Below are positions 7,210 to 8,075 of a DNA stretch of 8,075 nucleotides, in pieces. Within the stretch, counting starts at the first letter, position 1. Each line of letters starts with the position of its first letter. The stretch is taken from positions 1 through 8,075 of the forward strand of contig JAFLUS010000074.1 of assembly GCA_022508685.1 (NCBI GenBank), written 5' to 3'. A program made the position numbers and the translations under genes. Source of the stretch: Prevotellaceae bacterium (lineage in GTDB: Bacteria; Bacteroidota; Bacteroidia; Bacteroidales; Bacteroidaceae). The notes beneath the pieces are model-generated. The model searched no databases and was not told the DNA's origin. It saw nothing but the letters and a program-made list of their open reading frames with translations.

Positions 7210-8075
7210 ATGAATCGTACATTCGAAAAGTGGGCAACCCTCCTGCTGTTGCTCTACAACGTAGCCAACACCCTCTTCATTGGTTTTTCGCCCGCTACTA
7301 CCGTAATATCTCTGCTTATCCTCATCCTCTTGTGGACTGTACCCGCAGCCCGTCGCTTCATCCTCGCTTTCTCACCCATGCTCATTTTCGGTGTAGCCTA
7401 CGACTTCATGCGTATCTACCCCAACTACATGGCGAACCCCATCGACACCATCGGCATCTATACGTTGGAAGGTCGTTTGTTCGGACTTTCCACCCTTGAA
7501 GGAACCATTATCCCTTCTGAATATTTTCATCTGCACCATTGGGCATGGCTCGACATCCTAACCGGTATCTTTTATCTCCTTTGGGTTCCGCTGCCTTTGG
7601 CATACGCCATGCGCCTCTATTTCACCCATCGTCGCACAGCCTGTTTCCGCTTCCTTTGCGGTTTCCTTTTTGTCAATCTCGTTGGCTTTGCCGGCTACTA
7701 CATTCATCCTGCAGCCCCGCCATGGTACGTCATGGAGCATGGCTTCGACCCCATACTCGGCACACCGGGTTCAGTTGCCGGTTTCGCCCGTTTCGACGAA
7801 CTGCTCGGCATTCCCGTTTTTCATTCCATTTATGCGAAAAATTCCAATGTCTTTGCTGCCGTACCCTCGCTCCATGCCGCCTACAATCTCATAGCCCTAT
7901 ACTATGCTTTGCGCAATCGTCGCGACCCATGGTGGACGCTCGCTATTGCCATCTGCACCGTCGGTGTCTGGTTCTCCGCTGTCTATAGCGGTCACCACTA
8001 CATCATTGACGTCATTCTTGGCATCCTCACGACGATTGTCAGTCTGTTTATCTTTGAGCGCATTCTCCTTCCGCT
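7210..8075 (+). CDS. AUR1-like PAP2 phosphotransferase, probable inositol phosphorylceramide synthase (3' partial)
   Basis: The open frame from ATG 7210 runs off the window after 288 codons plus two bases, so the C-terminus is missing. The product is a polytopic membrane protein of the PAP2 superfamily, closest in motif style to the AUR1/PAP2_3 branch. Hydrophobic segments are seen near 8-26, 30-45, 50-66, 115-136, 148-168 and 241-285. PAAPPW at 167-172 precedes the two catalytic motifs: AVPSLHAAYN with H222, and YSGHHYIIDVILG with H263 and D267, the H-x3-D pair that carries the phosphoryl intermediate in this superfamily. Fungal AUR1 has the same PSLHA and HHYxxD wording. The expected reaction is transfer of phosphoinositol from phosphatidylinositol to dihydroceramide, as proposed for BT_1522. 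A plain lipid phosphatase role cannot be excluded. It starts 26 bases after the previous stop, with no clear ribosome-binding sequence. Confidence 0.86.
   Translation, partial: MNRTFEKWATLLLLLYNVANTLFIGFSPATTVISLLILILLWTVPAARRFILAFSPMLIFGVAYDFMRIYPNYMANPIDTIGIYTLEGRLFGLSTLEGTIIPSEYFHLHHWAWLDILTGIFYLLWVPLPLAYAMRLYFTHRRTACFRFLCGFLFVNLVGFAGYYIHPAAPPWYVMEHGFDPILGTPGSVAGFARFDELLGIPVFHSIYAKNSNVFAAVPSLHAAYNLIALYYALRNRRDPWWTLAIAICTVGVWFSAVYSGHHYIIDVILGILTTIVSLFIFERILLP

Larger units (their letters stand above)
86..8075 (+). other. Probable single operon of eight co-directional genes
   Basis: All eight genes read rightward. Junctions are, in order: a 7-base overlap, then gaps of 24, 13, 33 and 5 bases, two 4-base ATGA overlaps, and a 26-base gap. 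No hairpin followed by a T run was seen at any junction, and no stretch above 300 bases lacks a gene. The only well-formed promoter seen is upstream of glyA. The 33-base gap after pdxA is the loosest point and is where a second transcript might begin, but no TTTG/TAnnTTTG pair was found there. Confidence 0.6.

Noticed and set aside
7230..7988. Plus-strand open frames of 89 and 149 codons in the last kilobase.
   Set aside because: The true reading frame is the one from 7210, which has the PSLHA and HHYxxD motifs and stays open to the window edge; the others are out of frame with it and lack motifs.
8049..8056. TATCTTTG, a match to the -7 promoter element.
   Set aside because: It is inside the AUR1-like gene and no TTTG lies 19-21 bases upstream, so a chance match is likely.

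Overview
The window looks like a chromosomal segment from a member of Bacteroidota, most likely order Bacteroidales. Three things point there. The leader has a promoter of the Bacteroides type (TTTG, 20 bp, TAnnTTTG). The second gene group has the order of the inositol-lipid cluster known from gut Bacteroides. A lipoprotein of the Bacteroidota-restricted DUF4837 type lies between rlmN and pdxA. The DNA has intermediate GC. A Prevotellaceae-like source is possible, but genus cannot be fixed from this sequence alone.

Eight genes, all on the + strand, fill the window from base 86 to the right edge. No gap between genes exceeds 33 bases, several genes overlap, and no terminator hairpin was seen, so they could form one transcript. 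The first half (86-4525) is housekeeping: glyA (serine hydroxymethyltransferase), rlmN (23S rRNA/tRNA adenosine methyltransferase), a DUF4837-type lipoprotein and pdxA (vitamin B6 synthesis). The second half (4559-8075) is a membrane-lipid block: a flippase-like LPG_synthase_TM protein, a PgpA-like phosphatase, a GtrA-family membrane protein, a CDP-alcohol phosphatidyltransferase with PI-phosphate synthase features, and an AUR1/PAP2-type phosphotransferase cut by the window end.

The order of the last four genes matches, from memory, the Bacteroides thetaiotaomicron locus BT_1525-BT_1522. That locus makes phosphatidylinositol phosphate, dephosphorylates it to phosphatidylinositol and is predicted to pass phosphoinositol to dihydroceramide. 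The inositol-phosphate synthase that normally begins the pathway is not in the window; the flippase-like gene sits where it would be expected. The two halves share a plausible metabolic logic: PdxA feeds the PLP pool used by GlyA, and serine and PLP are both needed to start sphingolipid synthesis, whose product the AUR1-like enzyme would decorate.

The most notable points are the coupling of a bacterial inositol-lipid module to a glyA-pdxA operon, the flippase-like and GtrA proteins as uncharacterised candidate lipid-handling partners, a perfect 8-bp palindrome at the predicted transcription start, and a drift in G/C skew and leucine codon choice between the two ends of the gene series.
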